Assembly (NCBI GenBank): GCA_038025085.1
Contig: CM076147.1
Span: 377,001-441,000 of the forward strand
DNA length: 64,000 nucleotides
Reading direction: 5' to 3'
Source of the DNA: Tetragonia tetragonoides
Taxonomy: Eukaryota; Streptophyta; Magnoliopsida; Caryophyllales; Aizoaceae
A program made the position numbers and the translations under genes. A model generated the notes under the pieces. That model saw nothing but the letters and a program-made list of their open reading frames with translations. It was not told the origin of the DNA and did no database searches. Shown here piece by piece: positions 48,485-61,640 of the stretch. Position 1 is the stretch's first letter. Every line of letters starts with the position of its first letter.

Positions 48485-48600
48485 TGAGTGGTAGACTGGT
48501 CGGTACTACATAGCGTAGTGGTAGAGGCAGCTAATATCTACTTGTCCAAGGTTAAGACTTAGGCGAATATGAACATAACTTGAAAATGCTTGCATTAGTA
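48485..48600 (+). mobile_element. Possible degenerate SINE
   Basis: ATAGCGTAGTGGTAGAGGCA resembles a tRNA D-arm/box A and CCAAGGTTAAGACTTAGGCG resembles box B with flanks. No tail or target duplication seen. Confidence 0.4.
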
Positions 48601-51408
48601 ATGTATCACTTTCTACAAATGCCTGAATGAGTCTAAACTGGACCCTATACAATTATATACTCCCTCCCACCCAAAATTAACTTTACATTTTATTACTGAA
48701 CAAAAGTTTACAAACTTTAACAATTAGTTAATATTAGAGATAGATATCAGAGATGGAAAATATATTGGATCCATATATATCTAGGAGACTATATATGAGA
48801 TATTATATGTTTAGAATATTATACTAGTGATCTAATATATTTAGAAAAATTGTATAATTAGGATACTGGCTAGTTGTGCTTGGAGAATAAGTTAAGTGTA
48901 GTCTATAAATATAGGGTCTCCATAGATCAATAACAAGAAGCAATATTATTAGCCTATTATATTTTATCAATGAAAAATTATAATGATTTACAACATAAAT
49001 ACATATTTACTAGATTCATTTCAAATAGCATTTTTTTTTTTTTTTAAAAAAACGTCACCTTTTTATAAATTTTACATTTATATTATAAGAGTTAGTTACA
49101 TATGTGATCAAAGTAGTTTTACCTTAAAAGTTGATGGAGCGAGGCCGTTGAAGATATGTGAGGCAGGGAAAAACGAATAACATTATTAAAATCTGATAGG
49201 AGGATCATCGATCTATGTGGGCAAAGCAATGACATTATTAGCTAATAAGTTTTATTTACCGATCGAATTCTAGACTACTGAGTACTGACTGACTACTGCA
49301 CTTAATCTAGTGTTATAAGATCCCAGCAGCAAGTTCTGATTGCAGGTTGGGACCAGTTCAAGCTCGATCTGTGGTAATTGGGTTAGGACCACACGCGGCC
49401 AAACATGAAACAATAATAAGGCGGGGACCTTGCCTTTGCAAACCGGCCTTATAGGGGCGCAGCAGGCTCCGGGAAGAGACAAAGTTTCGTCTTCCTCTGA
49501 ATGAAACAGCACATTAATTATTATTTAATTTGTTCAACCTCTTATTTTTTTGTATTCTTTTGGATACGAATTTTGTGAATGGAGAAACTATTAGTAGGAA
49601 TACTTTACCTCTTTATAGGTTGACCCGATGTGAATAGGATTGGTGTTGACCCAAAAGGCTTTGGTGAACATGTGGTTAAACCAAAAAAAAAAAAAAAACA
49701 TGCATACATGCACTCGAAATTTTCTACCCAAACACATCGTCAATAGGTATTACTACATACGTCTACAAGTCGGCCATCTATAGACATATAGTCGATCTAT
49801 AGGTAACAGTATACGTGTAGTCGTGCATCAGAGAGCTTGAGTTTCAGTTTCTACCATCAGAAGTGAATTTCTCAGCAAATTCTGAAGAGTTTGATTTTAC
49901 AAGCCAGCATTATATGTAGGATATATATTAGGAAATTTTACTGAAACCAAAATTATTGTCAACTGCTGGTAGATCAGAATTATAGCTAGCTAGTACATTT
50001 AAGAATCATGATATATGGTCGCAATCACACATAATCACTGATGTACGTACTGTAAGCAGCACAAAAACTTTGATAACTGATATCAAAAGGGATCCAGACT
50101 CGTACTCATCGTAGTGCAGCATATATAGTTACTACTACATTATTATACATTTATACCATAGCTAGGGGATTCATTCAGAATATTTAGGAAAATAAACTCA
50201 TCTACAAAAAGACAGTTGTACTTTGCTGAGGAATTAGGAAGGGGGAAAAAATAATGCAACAGTACAGAAGCTTATATTAAGTAATAATCCACAGAATCCT
50301 CTCAAAAAAAAAAAGTAACAAGGCACAGAATGAATGATCATCAGATTCTCCATTTTACCAAAAAAAAAAATAAAAAATAATAGTATAATTAATAAATTTT
50401 AAATGAAATATATATATATATATATTTATGGATCTGGACATGAATAAAGAAACATGAGCTCTGCAAAAACAGGTTCGATAAGATAAAAAAAGAATCCAGA
50501 GAAACATATCTTATTCTGGGTGGCACGTTTTTTACTACATTATATTTATATATCACCTTATCTTCAGGCCCCCCACATCACATTTATAATACTTGTGATA
50601 TACTATTATGTATACTACTATACAGAGACCAACCAACAAGATATAATAATATCCTGACAAAGAAATTCATTAATTTAAGGGTTTATAATCCCTTTAAAGT
50701 AGTACTTATTTTTGACTTCATCCTCACTACATTCAGACTTTCTACCTCATTGGGAACTGCATGCATTGCATTGGCTAGAGTCCAGAGTCAGAGCTAATTG
50801 CTATTGCCAAGGAGGCGGGTGGTCCTACAAAACACATGATTTTCATCACTTCATGAATTGATCCCCAATTGCCCGCCCAATTGTATGTTATGTTATCAAC
50901 AAGTCAAAAACATACAAGGAGCAATGAACTCATTCTTATCAGCCATTTTCATAAACAACACCAATCTTCCCCCGCGTCCCCACACCCACCCTCCAAAAAG
51001 TGAAAGCGACTTTTTCGCTATAAAATTTACTATATAATTAAATATAAAAATAACTGATAGGGCAATTGTTTCAATCAACTTCGATTTAAAGATCTCTCAT
51101 ATGCCAACAAAATACAAATGGCAATATATATTGCCTCACCCGACCTTATCCATTTTTCTAAGATCCTGAAAAAACATTATCGACCCGAACTCGTTTACAA
51201 CTCGGTAAAATGAACTAAAAATTGGATTCGACCCAAAAACCAACCCGTAACCGACCCGATCCGAAGTGACCCGATCCGTAATCCGCTGGGTCAACCCGTT
51301 TTACAGGTTTAGCAATATATGACATATGGGCGGGTGGTCACACTACATGGCACAGCCGGACACACTACACAATATGACCCAACCTAATTTTAGCACTGTC
51401 CAAACCAT
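48601..51408. other. Gene-poor AT-rich region
   Basis: No gene found. The start ACTCCCTCCCACCCAAAATT (48659) is like one end of a Stowaway MITE but no opposite end is found. Around 51130-51310 the words GACCCGA/CCGACCCG are frequent, as in subterminal regions of some non-autonomous DNA transposons. The minus-strand frame at 49270-49512 has no recognisable motif. Confidence 0.4.
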
Positions 51409-51660
51409 CACTAAAATATGATGATAAAAATTGGTCGCTGAACCAACGACGGGTTGCAAAACCGTAGCTAAATTCTTTGCTACGGAATTAAATCACTCCG
51501 TAACTGAAATCAGCTACGGAATCATGATTTTCGCAGCTAAAATCCGCTACGGAATCATGTTTTTCGCAGCTAATTTCAGCTGCGGAAATCATGATTCCGT
51601 AGCTGATTTCAGTTGCTGAGTGATAGCTGATTTTAGCTACGGTATAGGGGTAAACCGACG
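51409..51660. mobile_element. CACTA element terminus and subterminal repeats
   Basis: CACTAAAATATGATGATAAA starts at 51409, followed by a dense array of GCTACGGAAT/ATTCCGTAGC words in both orientations (about 51425-51650), the usual subterminal structure of CACTA (En/Spm) elements where the transposase subunit binds. The opposite terminus was not found. Confidence 0.72.
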
Positions 51661-52655
51661 TAGAAGGTGATCCATGAGCTACGCATTTCAGTAATTAATT
51701 TCTATAATTATAGAAATGTTGCCCCTGTACAGTTTTTATCAAATTAATTTAATGCAATAAAAAAGATGAGCACTCGTAATTGCAAAGGAACCCCTTGATG
51801 CTATATATATAATGTAATCCCAGTTGACAGTTACATAATTTAAAGTACTACTTTGCTAAGTTGACAATACAAACAAAATGAACAAAAGAACCAAAATTAA
51901 ACCCAACCATCACATCTTCTGTACGTTTTGTTCTTGCATCTGAATCTTTGGTGGGCTTGCTTAGCAAAAGTTAGTTATCCTGCATGCAATACATATCACA
52001 CATGCGAGCACAATACCAATAACAAAAGAGGAGAACATATAGACAATAATGTTTTTCACATTACTCATATTCTTTGAGCTTTCGGGTTCACCAATATCTT
52101 ATCCTTATTTGCATGGGCTTCCCAAAAAACTTCTGTAGCAGACGCTTCGCAATCCAACTTCTTAGTCTTTTGAGTCAAAAAAATAATCAATGTTAACCAA
52201 CTGAAGAAATCAGAATAAGTGTACTGGTTGTGCACATGTTGTACTGAACTAAGTGTGCTGGATGTGTGTCGATTTTGCACAGCCTAGTTGTGAGTTTATC
52301 AAATTATAACTTTTACATGTAGTATAACCAAACTAACATCAAATCTGGCAGAAACAACAAAATTACATGTGCAGAACTGATATACACATAATCAACAAGT
52401 GTAAAATTCAAAACAACAAGCTGACTTTGCAGCAAAGAAAAATCACCAATACACCAATACACCAATACAGTTGGTCTTCAACTCAAGAGAGAATACTTGA
52501 AACCATAAAAAGAATATTCTTACCAGCTTTTTGGTGAGATGTTGTGAAGAAATTGAGCCATGCGCGTGGATAATGGAAATTTCGTCCTTCTCCATGCTTT
52601 TCTTGTTGGCTATTGCTTTAGTGGACCTTAATTGGAATTCAGGTTTGGCCCTAAC

Positions 52656-52941
52656 TGTTAGTTTATAATTGAAGTTTAGTCAAGTCTTTTATATAATTAT
52701 TGATTATTAATTATGTAAGTGAAAAGGTATGTTTAAATGGTAGTTATTTAGTTAGGTTAGTTATGGTGACTATTCAAGGTATCTATTTAAAGTGCCTATT
52801 CAAGGTACCTCTTCATTTAAAGTGCCTATTCAAGGTACCTCTTCAAGGTGCCTCTTCATGATATGTATTTTCTATAAATAGGATATGATGTAAACAATTT
52901 CACACATTCAAAAGTTGTGTATTTTCTTCCATAAACTAATA
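52656..52941 (+). repeat. 5' LTR of the Copia element
   Basis: 286 bp, TG start and TA end (the inverted end pair TGTTAGTTTAT/ATAAACTAATA suggests the canonical CA has become TA). Internal tandem words (TTCAAGGTRCCTC) differ by one 13-bp unit from the 3' LTR. A TATA-like CTATAAATAGGA lies about 70 bases before its end. Confidence 0.95.
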
Positions 52942-53161
52942 TGGTATCAGAGCCTCTCTTTTAAAATATCCTCCATTCATCCGCTGCAAAGTCATTGCCT
53001 AACATACAACAATCTCCCTCATACAACAAGTGAAGAATTTTGAAGCACTTCCCTGTCATCCATTATCAAAGCCACAGTATTTAAAAAAAAAAAAAAAAAA
53101 AAAAAAAGGAAGTGCAGAGGTAATCTTACTGTGAGAGAACAGAAGGTATTTTTTGGAGATC

Positions 53162-56100
53162 ATGGAAGCAATATCACAACAAGTGATTCCCATTTTTGAT
53201 GGGGATAAATATGATTTCTGGCGTATCAAGATGACAACCATCTTCAAAACCAGAAAATTATGGACGGTGGTGGAAAAAGGAGTTCCAAACGAACCGTCAC
53301 AAAGTGAGAAAACTCCTGAAGCGTTGCAGTTGAGAAAACAGTGGGAAGAAGCATTGTCTCAGGATATGATGGCGCTGCAAATCCTGCAAACGTCCGTGAC
53401 AGATCAAATCTTCTCGCGAATAGCACCAGCAACTACTTCAAAGGAGGCGTGGGATGCATTGCAATCCGAATTTCAAGGGACTCCACAAGTACGATTGATC
53501 AAACTTCAATCATTGAGAAGAGAGTACGAAAACTTGAAGATGAACAAAAGTGACAACATCAAATCCTTCACAGACAAGTTAATTGACTTGGGAAATCTTT
53601 TAAGGGTGCATGGAGAAGCAAAGACAGACTACCAAATAGTCTAGAAAATTCTCATATCCCTTCCAGTACGATTTGACAGCATTGTCACAGTAATGGAGCA
53701 AACCAAAGATTTGACTTCATTGTCAATAACGGAGTTGATTGGAACTTTAAAGGCACACGAAAAACGTGTGGAAGATCGCAGCGAGAGCGAAAACATGACG
53801 GAAGGAGCATTCAGTGTTCAAACAAAAGAAGGAAAATTTGGTTCCAAACCAAAGAACAATAAAAGCCATGGATATCAAGGCAAAGGTAAAAAATGGTGTG
53901 GATTTTGTAGGAAAGAAAATCACACAGAATCGGATTGCTGGAAGAAGCCGAAGAAGGATCACAGCAAAATTTCAAATGAAAAAAAGGAATGTTACAACTG
54001 CGGTAAGGTTGGACATTTTGCAAGAGAGTGTCGTTCAAAGAAATATGAACGAGCACATATGAGTCTTGAAGATGAAGATATCAAAGATCATATGTTGTTT
54101 AGTGCATCAGAAGAAGCACCGATAATCACTAAAGAAGATGTGTGGTTGGTCGACAGTGGATGTACAAATCATATGACAAGAGAAGAAAGATATTTCACAA
54201 GACTTGATAGAAGCATCAATGTTCCAATAAAAGTTGGAAATGGAGAAGTCGTTATGACTGCAGGTAAAGGAGACATCACGGTCTGCACAGACAGAGGAAA
54301 GAAAGTGATAAGAAATGTATTCTTGGTTCCGGGGTTGGAAAAGAATCTATTAAGTGTTCCGCAAATTATATCCATTGGATATAGTGTCTTATTTGAGAAC
54401 AAGTGTTGCAAAATCTTCGATTCGACGGGAAAGAAGATCATTGATATACAGATGGTGAACAAACATTTTCCAATCACATGGAGTTCTTTCCAAGAAAGTG
54501 CATTGGTGACCCGTGAAGAGGAAGAAATGAAGCTATGGCATCGAAGATTAGGCCATGTGGGAAATTCAAGGATGGAACAAATGCAAAAAACAAAGATGGT
54601 AGATGGTTTACCAAAATTCCATGTAAACAAAGAAGTTTGTGGAGTATGCAAACTTGGAAAGCAAGCACGAAAAGCGTTTCCAAAGGAATCTCAAACGAAG
54701 ACGAAGGACAAACTTGAGATTGTTCACACCGATGTTTGTGGACCAATGAAAACTACTTCTCTCAATGGAAGCAGGTATTTCTTGTTGTTTGTAGATGACT
54801 ATACTCACATGGGCTGGGTATACTTTCTTAAAAGCAAGTCTGAAGTTTTTTCAAAGTTTAAAAAGTTCAAAGCCTTAGTGGAGACACAATCGGAGAAAAA
54901 GATCAAAAAGCTTCGATCTGATGGTGGTGGTGAATTTACTTCATGTGAATTCAATGAGTTTTGCGATAAATATGGGATTGAGAGACAAGTGACAGTACCA
55001 TATTCTCCGCAACAAAATGGCGTTGCAGAACGCAAGAATCGGTCCTTGATGGAAATGGCACGAACCTTACTTACTGATCAAGGTCTCCCTCACAAGTTAT
55101 GGGCAGAGGCATTATATACATCAAATTATTTACAAAATCGTTTGCCAACAAGGGCAATAGAAGATGATGTCACACCAATTGAGAAGTGGAGTGGTAATAA
55201 GCCAACAGTTGAACACATGAGGGTTTTTGGGAGTATATGTTTCATACATGTACCAAAGGAGAAGAGAAGTAAGCTAGACGAAAAGGCCAAGCAAGGAATT
55301 TTCATTGGCTATAGCAGCAAATCTAAAGGATATAGAGTACTTCTACTTGATAAGGAAAAAGTGGAGATATCAAGAGATGTGACGTTTGACGAAGGAAAAA
55401 TGTGGGATTGGGAAAAACAAGTTGAAGTCAAGAAGAACTACAGTATTCCAGTAAGTATTTCTCAAACACAAGAAGAACAAAAACAAGTTATCTCTAGTCC
55501 TATTTTGTCCCAAGTTGATGACCAAGATAACAATCAAGGAGGAGAAGAATTTTCAGAACCACCAAAGAAATACAAGTCAATGGCTGAAATTATGCAAACT
55601 GCACCAATGGTGGATCTTGACGAAACAGAAGCATGTTTCGCTGTCTCTAAAGAACCACAATCTTACAATAATGCGTGTAGAATCAAGGAATGGCGAGATG
55701 CTATGAGTGAAGAAATCAAGATGATAGAGAAAAACAAAACATGGTCACTTGTGGAGAAACCAGAAAAGAAAAATGTTATTAGTGTGAAGTGGATATATCG
55801 CATCAAAACTGATGCAAATGGAGTTCCATTCAAGCATAAAGCAAGGTTAGTCGCAAGAGGTTTTTCTCAAGAATACGGTGTTGATTATCTTGAGACATTT
55901 GCACCAGTCTCAAAACATGACACAATTCGAGCCATTCTCTCTTTTGCGGCACAAATGAAGTGGAAGCTTTATCAAATGGATGTAAAGTCTGCATTTCTAA
56001 ATGGAGAACTTGAGGAGGAGATTTACGTCACACAACCTCCTGGATTCATCGCAAAAGGTGAAGAAGAAAAAGTCCTAAGGCTACGAAAAGCATTATATGG

Positions 56101-57181
56101 TCTAAAGCAAGCACCTCGGGCTTGGTATGGGAGAATTGATTCATATTTTCTTCAACAAGGTTTTCAAAGAAGTATGAATGACGCAGCTCTCTATGTAATG
56201 AAGAAAGCAAAAGATATTTTGATCGTGAGCTTGTATGTAGATGACATCATCATCACCGGCAACAACACTCAACTCATTGAAAAATTAAAGGAAGATATGA
56301 AGATGGAGTTTGAGATGACAGATATGGGAATGTTAAATTATTTTCTAGGCATGGAAATTATTCAAGATGATAAAGGAGTTTTTCTTTCACAAGAAAAATA
56401 TGCATGTAAACTAATAGAGAAGTTTGGCATGAAAGGATGCAAAAGTGTAAGGACTCCACTTACACCACACGGCAAGGATGTTGAGGATAATGAAGAATAT
56501 TGTGAGCCAACAAAATATCGAAGTATTATTGGAGGATTGCTATATCTATGTGCATCAAGACCAGACTTGATGTTTGCAAGTTCATATTTGTCACGATACA
56601 TGTCAAAGCCGCTTAATAAGCATTATCAGGAAGCTAAGAGAGTTCTAAGGTATGTTAATGGTACATCTCATTATGGAGTTCAGTTTTCAAGTGTCAAGAA
56701 TCCAGAGTTGCACGGATACTCAGATAGTGATTGGGGAGGATCAAATGAAGACAAGAAGAGCACATCTGGATATGTCTTCTCTTTAGGATCTGCCGTCTTT
56801 TGTTGGCATTCCAGCAAACAACAAACAGTGGCGCAATCAACGGCAGAAGCAGAGTATATCGCAGTTTGTGCAGCAACAAATCAAGCAATTTGGTTACAAA
56901 GACTTATGGAAGATATTGGCTTTAATTCTCAAGGAGGAGTTCTGATTTATTGCGATAACAAGTCAGCAATTGCAATTGGGAAGAATCCGGTGCAACATCG
57001 AAGAACAAAGCATATTGAAATTAAGTACCATTTTGTTCGAGAAGCAGAGCACAAAGGTCTTATCAAACTCAAGTATTGCGAAGGGGAAATTCAACTTGCT
57101 GATTTACTTACCAAAGCACTTAGCACCAAAAGATATGAAGATCTAAGGAGCAAACTTGGCGTAAGACCAAAACTCAATTAA
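53162..57181 (+). pseudogene. Copia gag-pol polyprotein gene with one in-frame amber codon
   Basis: One reading frame from ATG 53162 to TAA 57179-57181 is interrupted only by TAG at 53642-53644, inside the gag part. Order: gag (UBN2-type), two zinc knuckles of the C-x2-C-x4-H-x4-C type (around 53897 and 53990), aspartic protease (WLVDSGCTNHM, about 54142), GAG-pre-integrase (LWHRRLGHV), integrase core (HTDVCGPM, about 54725), reverse transcriptase with YVDDIIITG (about 56236), and RNase H (SDSDWGGSNEDK, about 56722). The order integrase before reverse transcriptase places it in Copia. The amber codon is not at the gag-pol junction, so it looks like a disabling mutation. A-rich tract of about 25 bases at 53081-53107 in the leader. 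Confidence 0.95.
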
Positions 57182-57188
57182 GGAGGAG

Positions 57189-57487
57189 TGTTAGTTTATA
57201 ATTGAAGTTTAGTCAAGTCTTTTATATAATTATTGATTATTAATTATGTAAGTGAAAAGGTATGTTTAAATGGTAGTTATTTAGTTAGGTTAGTTATGGT
57301 GACTATTCAAGGTATCTATTTAAAGTGCCTATTCAAGGTACCTCTTCAAGGTGCCTCTTCATTTAAAGTGCCTATTCAAGGTACCTCTTCAAGGTGCCTC
57401 TTCATGATATGTATTTTCTATAAATAGGATATGATGTAAACAATTTCACACATTCAAAAGTTGTGTATTTTCTTCCATAAACTAATA
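57189..57487 (+). repeat. 3' LTR of the Copia element
   Basis: 299 bp; matches the 5' LTR with a 13-bp internal unit added. Confidence 0.95.
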
Positions 57488-58544
57488 CTAACATCCTCCA
57501 GGGCCTTTCGAACACTTGCGGGCAACCAAGGTGCACGATATTCCAGATTTCTACCCACCTTCGACATTGTGTCGAAAAGTCGCCTCATGCACTTGCTTTT
57601 GTAGGCCTTTTTCACATCTTTAGCATGCTCCGCCTTCCAAGAGAATTCATTCTACATTACAATTTCCAAACAAATTCAATGTAAAACAAGCTTGTTTCCA
57701 AAGAAAACAGTGACTGAAGGTGCATATGACATGTCATTGCTTTAAACCATTGATTTAGCTCGAGTCACACATGCTCTCCCTGAAAATACTCAAAATTACA
57801 AGGCAAACTAAACTATGACACATGTAGCTGGGAATAAAAGAGAGAGGGAGGGGGCTGCTCTATTGGCTGGGAATTTCAGTAACTTGTTTATATTAACAGT
57901 AAATTGTTAGCTTACTTACCCTAAAATGTAACCACCACCGATTTTGAACAAGTTTCGGTGCTTGTTTCCAGCAGGTGTATGGAGCATCAAAGTAGCTCAT
58001 GAAACTATTAGACACTTTTTTCACAACCTCAGGCCCGTTAAACCTAAATCATTATTTAACAATCAGAACACTTAAGTAGAAGTGGTGCAATTTGCAAATT
58101 AATTCACCCAAATTTGAAATCATGAAGTTAGCAGACTCACCAATAGCCACCAGGCACAAGACATTTGTCCACCTTTGTTGGGTTCCCCGTCTCATCAGTG
58201 ATGTCTACTTGTGTCTCATCATCGTCTTCAGCTGCGGGAGTATGCCCAACCTCAGTTCGAGTAGAAGTATTCAATGCACTACTATCAGGTTCAATTGTAT
58301 TGTCAGCTTCAGGTGAGGTACATTGCTGCCCAGATGTGCTTCTATGTGTGCCATAATTATGTCGTCCCCCTCGTTGCCTACTCATTTTCTGTCTGAAAAC
58401 AATACCACATGTACATGAGAACACAAATGGAATAATGTCACAGCAGATCATGGCACCCAATCATATCAAGGTGAGAACAAAATAAAATGAATTAACAACC
58501 AAATTACAATATTAGACCATTAAAGGGACGAAAACATTTACTGG

Positions 58545-58627
58545 AGGGATAGGAAATAAAAAATAATAAAATAATAAAAAAAAAAAGAAAAAAAGAAAAA
58601 AAAAAAAAAAAAAAAAAAAGAGAGAGA
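58545..58627. repeat. A-rich tract between the two CACTA genes
   Basis: AAATAATAAAAT words grade into interrupted and then pure A (58561-58619), followed by GAGAGAGAG. Non-coding spacer between the TNP2-like gene and the Transposase_24 gene. Confidence 0.85.
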
Positions 58628-59517
58628 GTGAAGGAGGAAGGAGTAGAATATGAACATATTTTCAAAAACATGGAGTTTCACCCAACACAATTTATCTCCA
58701 AAGATCAAAGAGATCAGAAGAGTAAACCATAAAAAGCACCCCTAGAGTGTTGAATAACTGATGTGTTAGACACACAAAGTAAAGAACAATCTCAAATAAA
58801 ACCATCGTCACTATCACTTGATGTATCGTCTTCGTCTTCATTTTCTTCATCCTTATCTGTTTCAATAGCTTCACCCTCAATTTCATCAACTACTTCCTCA
58901 TACTCTTCAATGATTACTTCTTCCTCATTAAGCAGCAAACCATCTGAGTAATCTGTTGATTCTGTTATTATATTTTCAATGACCTCCTCTTCGAATGTTG
59001 TTTGATCAATCGGTACATCAATGGTTCCTCTTGCCTTTACTTTGAAAACAACCAACCATTGACTTCGCTGGTTGGTTATATTTGGGTAAGGTGCGAAATA
59101 TACTTGCACTACTTGGTGAGCCAATACGAATGGATCATATGTTGGATACCGTCTTGTATGGTTGATCTCAACAAGTTGATATTTGTCATGTATTACAGTA
59201 CCTTGTTCGGAGTCGAACCAGTCACATTCAAACAAAACCGTCTTGTAGCATGCAGATTTCCCTACATAAACCAATTCAACCAAATCTTGCAGAATGCCAT
59301 AATAACCCTTCTCTTGCTCATTTTTCACACATACACCATAGTTCATTGTTGTCTTGTCCTTTCCGTAGTCGTACGTGTGAAAATGATACCCATTAACATA
59401 ATATGTGTTGAATTTTTGTACTTTCCTCGATGGACCAAGCGACAAAGCAATTATTATGTCGTCACTAATGCTCTTCTCTACCACCTACATGATAAAGTTT
59501 GGTTGAGTAACCATTTG

Positions 59518-59518
<1 letters not shown>

Positions 59519-59551
<33 letters not shown>
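59519..59551. repeat. Poly-A tract in a TNP2 intron
   Basis: About 31 A residues within the intron between the third and fourth TNP2 exons. Confidence 0.9.
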
Positions 59552-59552
<1 letters not shown>

Positions 59553-61553
59553 TTAAGTTGCATAAACAATGCACATAACAGAACTTAACTTACAAAAATT
59601 TCCAACCATAGACGAAATTCTTTGCTATACTTTCTCCAAACATCCTCCAAGTTCAAGCCACGTTGCCTTCTCATCATTTCTTCTTCAAACAAGCTATTAC
59701 AAATATACTTTCAGTGTATAAATCAGAATATAAGCATGTTTAGAATCATTTAAAAAATCAATTTATTACTCGAACCGTTCATACTCCGATAGAACCCCAC
59801 AATTCCCAAGCACATAGCCGTGAGCAACATCATAGTCCATCTCATCAAGGTAAGAAGAAAATCCTTTAGAAGGACTATACCCGCCTATGTTAAGAAAGAG
59901 CTCGGGTATTTTAGGGTCTATATGTTCATGACAGCTTCCTATCCCAAAGTTTCTTGCCTTTGTGTCAACATGAGTCTCAAAGTAGTGGGAACAAAAGTTT
60001 GACATTTCCTCGGTCAAATACGCATTACAAATAGAGCCTTCAACCCGCGCTTCATTGCCGACTTTCATCTTTAGGTGGTACAAAAATCTAAGCACAAAAC
60101 AACAAACATGTTATTTATCCCTTTTGTCAATAAATGATAATTAAAGATACTGCAATTTATAAAAGCTCAAGGAAAACAATAAATGCATTACCTTTTAAAT
60201 GGGAACGTCCATCTGAATTGAACAGGCCACCCACTTTTGCCTCATATGGCAAATGAACAGGCAAATGCTCCATGGAATTGAAAAAACCTGGTGGGAATAT
60301 TGTTTCCAGCTTGCAAAGAATCTCAGGGATACTATTCTCCAACCGTTCCATATGAACTTTCAAATTCTCCGAGCTTAAATCCCTAAAGAATTGACTTAGT
60401 TCAGTGATCACATTCCATATGTTCACGGGCAACAAGTCCCTAAATGCAACTGGAAGAAGCCGTTGTAACAGAACATGGCAGTCATGACTTTTCATGCCAA
60501 ACAACTTATGCTCCTTTGTATCAACACATTTGCTTAAATTGGAGACGTACCCATCAATAAACTTTAAGTTTTGGACCCACTCACAAAATACTTTTCTCTT
60601 TTCCTTATTTAACACGTATGACGCAATTGGTATTGTAGTTCTAATTGTCCCGTCTCTAGCAATGACATTATCCACTTCCAATCGTCGCCGATTGCAATGC
60701 AATGTCATGTCTCTCCTAGCATTAATGTTATCTTTAGTTTTCCCCTTCACATTCATTATCGTGTTAAATAAGTTATCAAACACATTCTTTCCTATGTGCA
60801 TGACATCAAGATTATGACGTATTAGGAGTGAGCTCCAATACGGTAGTTCCCAAAAGATGCTTTGTCCAAACCAGTTGTGGTAAACTCCGAAACTCTCTGG
60901 ATTATCCACACATGTGATATCAACAATTTTAGGTAAAACTAAAACACGCTCCCACACTTGGTCTCTACTCAACCTTGGGGGAGGCAATGACATTTCTACC
61001 TTATCTTTGGTAAAGTCACTTTGATTTTTCCTGAACACATGATTATGACGAAGGAATTGACGATGACAGTCAAACCAAGTTTGTTTCCGCCCATATTGAA
61101 GCCGAAATGATTTTGTCTTCTCCATACAATAAGGGCAAGCCAACCAACTTGCACTAGCGGTGCTCCAATTTGAAAGCATGGCATATGCAGGGAAGTCACT
61201 AATAGTCCATATCAGAGCAGCTCTCACATGGAAATTGTGTTTATTGGAAATATCATAAGTTGGCACCCCTATCTCCCATAGATGTTTCAGTTCATCTATT
61301 AGAGGTTGGAGGAAAACATCCAGATTGCCTTTTGGATTTTTTGGGCCTAGGATAATGAGTGTAAGAAACATGAATGGTGTTTTCAAACACATCCAAGGAG
61401 GAAGGTTGTACGGAGTTAAGATGACAGGCCAACATGAGTACTGTTTTCCAGATTTACCAAAAGCCGAAAAATCATCTGTGCAAAGACTGAGTCGAACATT
61501 GCGTGGCTCGGCGGCAAACAATGGAAATTTGTTATCAAAGTGTTTACATGCCT

Positions 61554-61640
61554 CTCCGTCTGATGGATGGGACATGTACCCTATAGGTCGAGGATTTTCA
61601 TAATGCCTCCTCCGTCTGATGGATGGGACATGTACCCCAT
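61554..61640. repeat. Tandem duplication (period 56) at the broken end of the TNP2 gene
   Basis: CTCCGTCTGATGGATGGGAC starts at 61554 and 61610. The first unit is the genuine transposase coding sequence (GYMSHPSDGEA on the minus strand); the second is the extra copy, at which homology to TNP2 ends. Confidence 0.88.

Larger units (their letters stand above)
52651..57492 (+). mobile_element. Ty1/Copia LTR retrotransposon, nearly intact, with CTAAC target duplication
   Basis: LTRs are 52656-52941 (286 bp) and 57189-57487 (299 bp); they begin TGTTAGTTTAT and end ATAAACTAATA. They appear identical except for one extra 13-bp unit (AAGGTGCCTCTTC) in the 3' LTR. CTAAC flanks both sides (52651-52655, 57488-57492). 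The primer-binding site TGGTATCAGAGCC follows at 52942, and a purine-rich tract AAGGAGGAG precedes the 3' LTR. LTRs contain CTATAAATAGG-type promoter sequence. Near-identical LTRs point to a recent insertion. Confidence 0.97.
52065..58385 (-). pseudogene. CACTA Transposase_24 (Ptta/En/Spm-type) gene, split by a Copia insertion
   Basis: Minus-strand exons: 58385-58141 (MSRQRGGRHNYGTHR start), 58043-57920 (FNGPEVVKKVSNSFMSYFDA), 57651-57493 continuing at 52650-52524, and 52166-52065. The third exon contains RRLFDTMSKVGR and, beyond the Copia element, KANKKSMEKDE-like NKKSMEKDEISIIHAHGSIS, the pattern of the Transposase_24 domain. The frame is continuous across the insertion when one copy of the CTAAC target is counted. 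The last exon reaches TGA at 52065, which may be the natural end or a premature stop. Known role: second CACTA-encoded protein. It is inactive here because of the insertion. Confidence 0.82.
58792..61640 (-). pseudogene. CACTA TNP2-like transposase (Transposase_21 / DUF4218 / DUF4216 parts), N-terminally truncated
   Basis: Minus-strand exons 61640-60192, 60087-59770, 59693-59594 and 59484-58792. The first has YMSHPSDGEACKHFDNKFPL, DDFSAFGKSGKQYSCWPVIL and LDVMHIGKNVFDNLFNTIMN, characteristic of TNP2; ENSIPEILCKLETIFPPGFF marks the DUF4218 region; the last exon has FNTYYVNGYHFHTYDYGKDK and FECDWFDSEQG (DUF4216) and an acidic tail. The frame slips near 60226: the homologous reading continues in another frame on the far side. 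The usual TNP2 N-terminus is absent: homology stops near 61640. Known role: DNA cutting and joining in CACTA transposition. Inactive here. Confidence 0.88.

Noticed and set aside
49270..49512. Minus-strand ORF of 80 codons in the gene-poor region
   Set aside because: No motif, no splice context and no support beyond being open.
53642..53644. Programmed stop-codon readthrough between gag and pol
   Set aside because: The stop lies inside the gag domain, before the zinc knuckles, and not at the domain junction.
58792..59484. Independent host gene with an acidic C-terminus
   Set aside because: DUF4216-type sequence, splicing phase and position fit the last exon of the CACTA TNP2-like gene.
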